From the NCBI GenBank assembly GCA_945957245.1, contig CAMFLD010000174.1, forward strand, positions 1-6,249: a stretch of 6,249 nt of DNA, read 5' to 3'. The notes below the pieces were generated by a model. The model saw only the letters and a program-made list of their open reading frames with translations, had not been told where the DNA came from and did not search any database. Below are positions 5,913 to 6,249 of the stretch, one piece after another. Numbering within the stretch: position 1 is the stretch's first letter; every line of letters begins with the position of its first letter. The translations under genes were made by a program, and so were the position numbers. The stretch is from an uncultured Flavobacterium sp. GTDB lineage: Bacteria > Bacteroidota > Bacteroidia > Flavobacteriales > Flavobacteriaceae.

Positions 5913-6249
5913 ATTTTCTGATAATCTTTCTGACCGCTATATTTTTACCTTCTGTTATCTTAAGATAATAAATGCCAGCCTGCAAATCGCGAACACTGAT
6001 CTCATCATCTTGCAAATGCCCTTGCCTTATAAGTTGCCCTAAAGAGCTGTATAATTCATAATTAAATGGGGGATTGATATTAAGTATCCTAACGAAATCC
6101 TGAGCTGGATTTGGTAAAACCATAATATCTGCAAGAGTAGAAGTGTTTATTCCCAATGCTGCATCCTGAAGACAGATTCCAAAACTGGCAATCGACAGTG
6201 GAATTGCATAGGCATTTTCAACCCTTATATAATAAACATTGCCAACCGT
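5911..6249 (-). CDS. Type IX-secreted protein, C-terminal part with T9SS type A sorting domain (5' end outside window)
   Basis: The frame is open from the right edge to the stop at 5911-5913, giving 112 visible residues. An apparent TTG start at 6156 is internal: the frame continues upstream without a stop to 6249. The visible part opens with GNVYYIRVENAYAIPLSIAS and then FGICLQ, the closing strands of a beta-sandwich domain often found just before the sorting tail in Bacteroidota secreted proteins. After a short linker, about 70 residues match the Por secretion tail (T9SS type A) pattern: VLPNPAQDFVRIL, YELYSSLGQLIRQG, ISVRDLQAGIYYLKI and a basic end, AVRKIIRK. The PorU-type sortase normally removes this domain as the protein crosses the outer membrane, leaving it secreted or on the cell surface. 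The enzymatic or adhesive part is outside the window, so the activity cannot be told. Confidence 0.88.
   Translation of the reverse strand, partial: TVGNVYYIRVENAYAIPLSIASFGICLQDAALGINTSTLADIMVLPNPAQDFVRILNINPPFNYELYSSLGQLIRQGHLQDDEISVRDLQAGIYYLKITEGKNIAVRKIIRK

Noticed and set aside
5911..6156. A free-standing 81-residue protein consisting only of a T9SS tail, starting at TTG 6156
   Set aside because: The frame continues without a stop to the window edge, and the upstream residues (YYIRV, FGICL) fit the domain that normally precedes the sorting tail. It is a C-terminal fragment of a longer protein.

Overview
The window looks like a piece of a Flavobacteriia chromosome (Bacteroidota, close to Flavobacterium). 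The evidence is a low G+C content, no Shine-Dalgarno motifs before the genes, promoter elements of the Bacteroidota type (TAnnTTTG), a type IX secretion sorting domain, and a single-chain glycine decarboxylase. This placement is inferred from family resemblance, not from a search.

Layout, left to right. Positions 1-222 (+) hold the C-terminal end of an SRPBCC ligand-binding protein cut by the window edge. Eight bases later, convergent to it, lies a multi-pass membrane protein of the UbiA prenyltransferase superfamily (231-1046, -). It keeps the second aspartate-rich motif but has a degenerate first one. A 143-bp divergent intergenic region follows, with a 14-bp perfect palindrome and candidate promoters facing both ways. 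Then comes gcvP (1190-4033, +), the full-length glycine cleavage system P protein, closed by a strong hairpin terminator (4054-4083). Next are a secreted or periplasmic TPR protein (4263-5378, +) and a group III truncated hemoglobin (5514-5897, +). The window ends in the C-terminal part of a large type IX-secreted protein on the minus strand (5911-6249), open at the right edge. The hemoglobin and this protein converge on a 17-bp hairpin that overlaps the hemoglobin's last codons and reaches the neighbour's stop codon.

The genes do not form an obvious pathway. This looks like ordinary core-genome housekeeping sequence with single-gene transcription units. I see no RNA genes, CRISPR arrays, insertion sequences, defence genes or long repeats, and no sign of a new multi-gene system. 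The points most worth a second look are small: the hemoglobin start, where an apparent TTG start codon is better read as a -33 promoter element; the coding-embedded shared terminator; the atypical UbiA-like active site; and the palindrome in front of gcvP.
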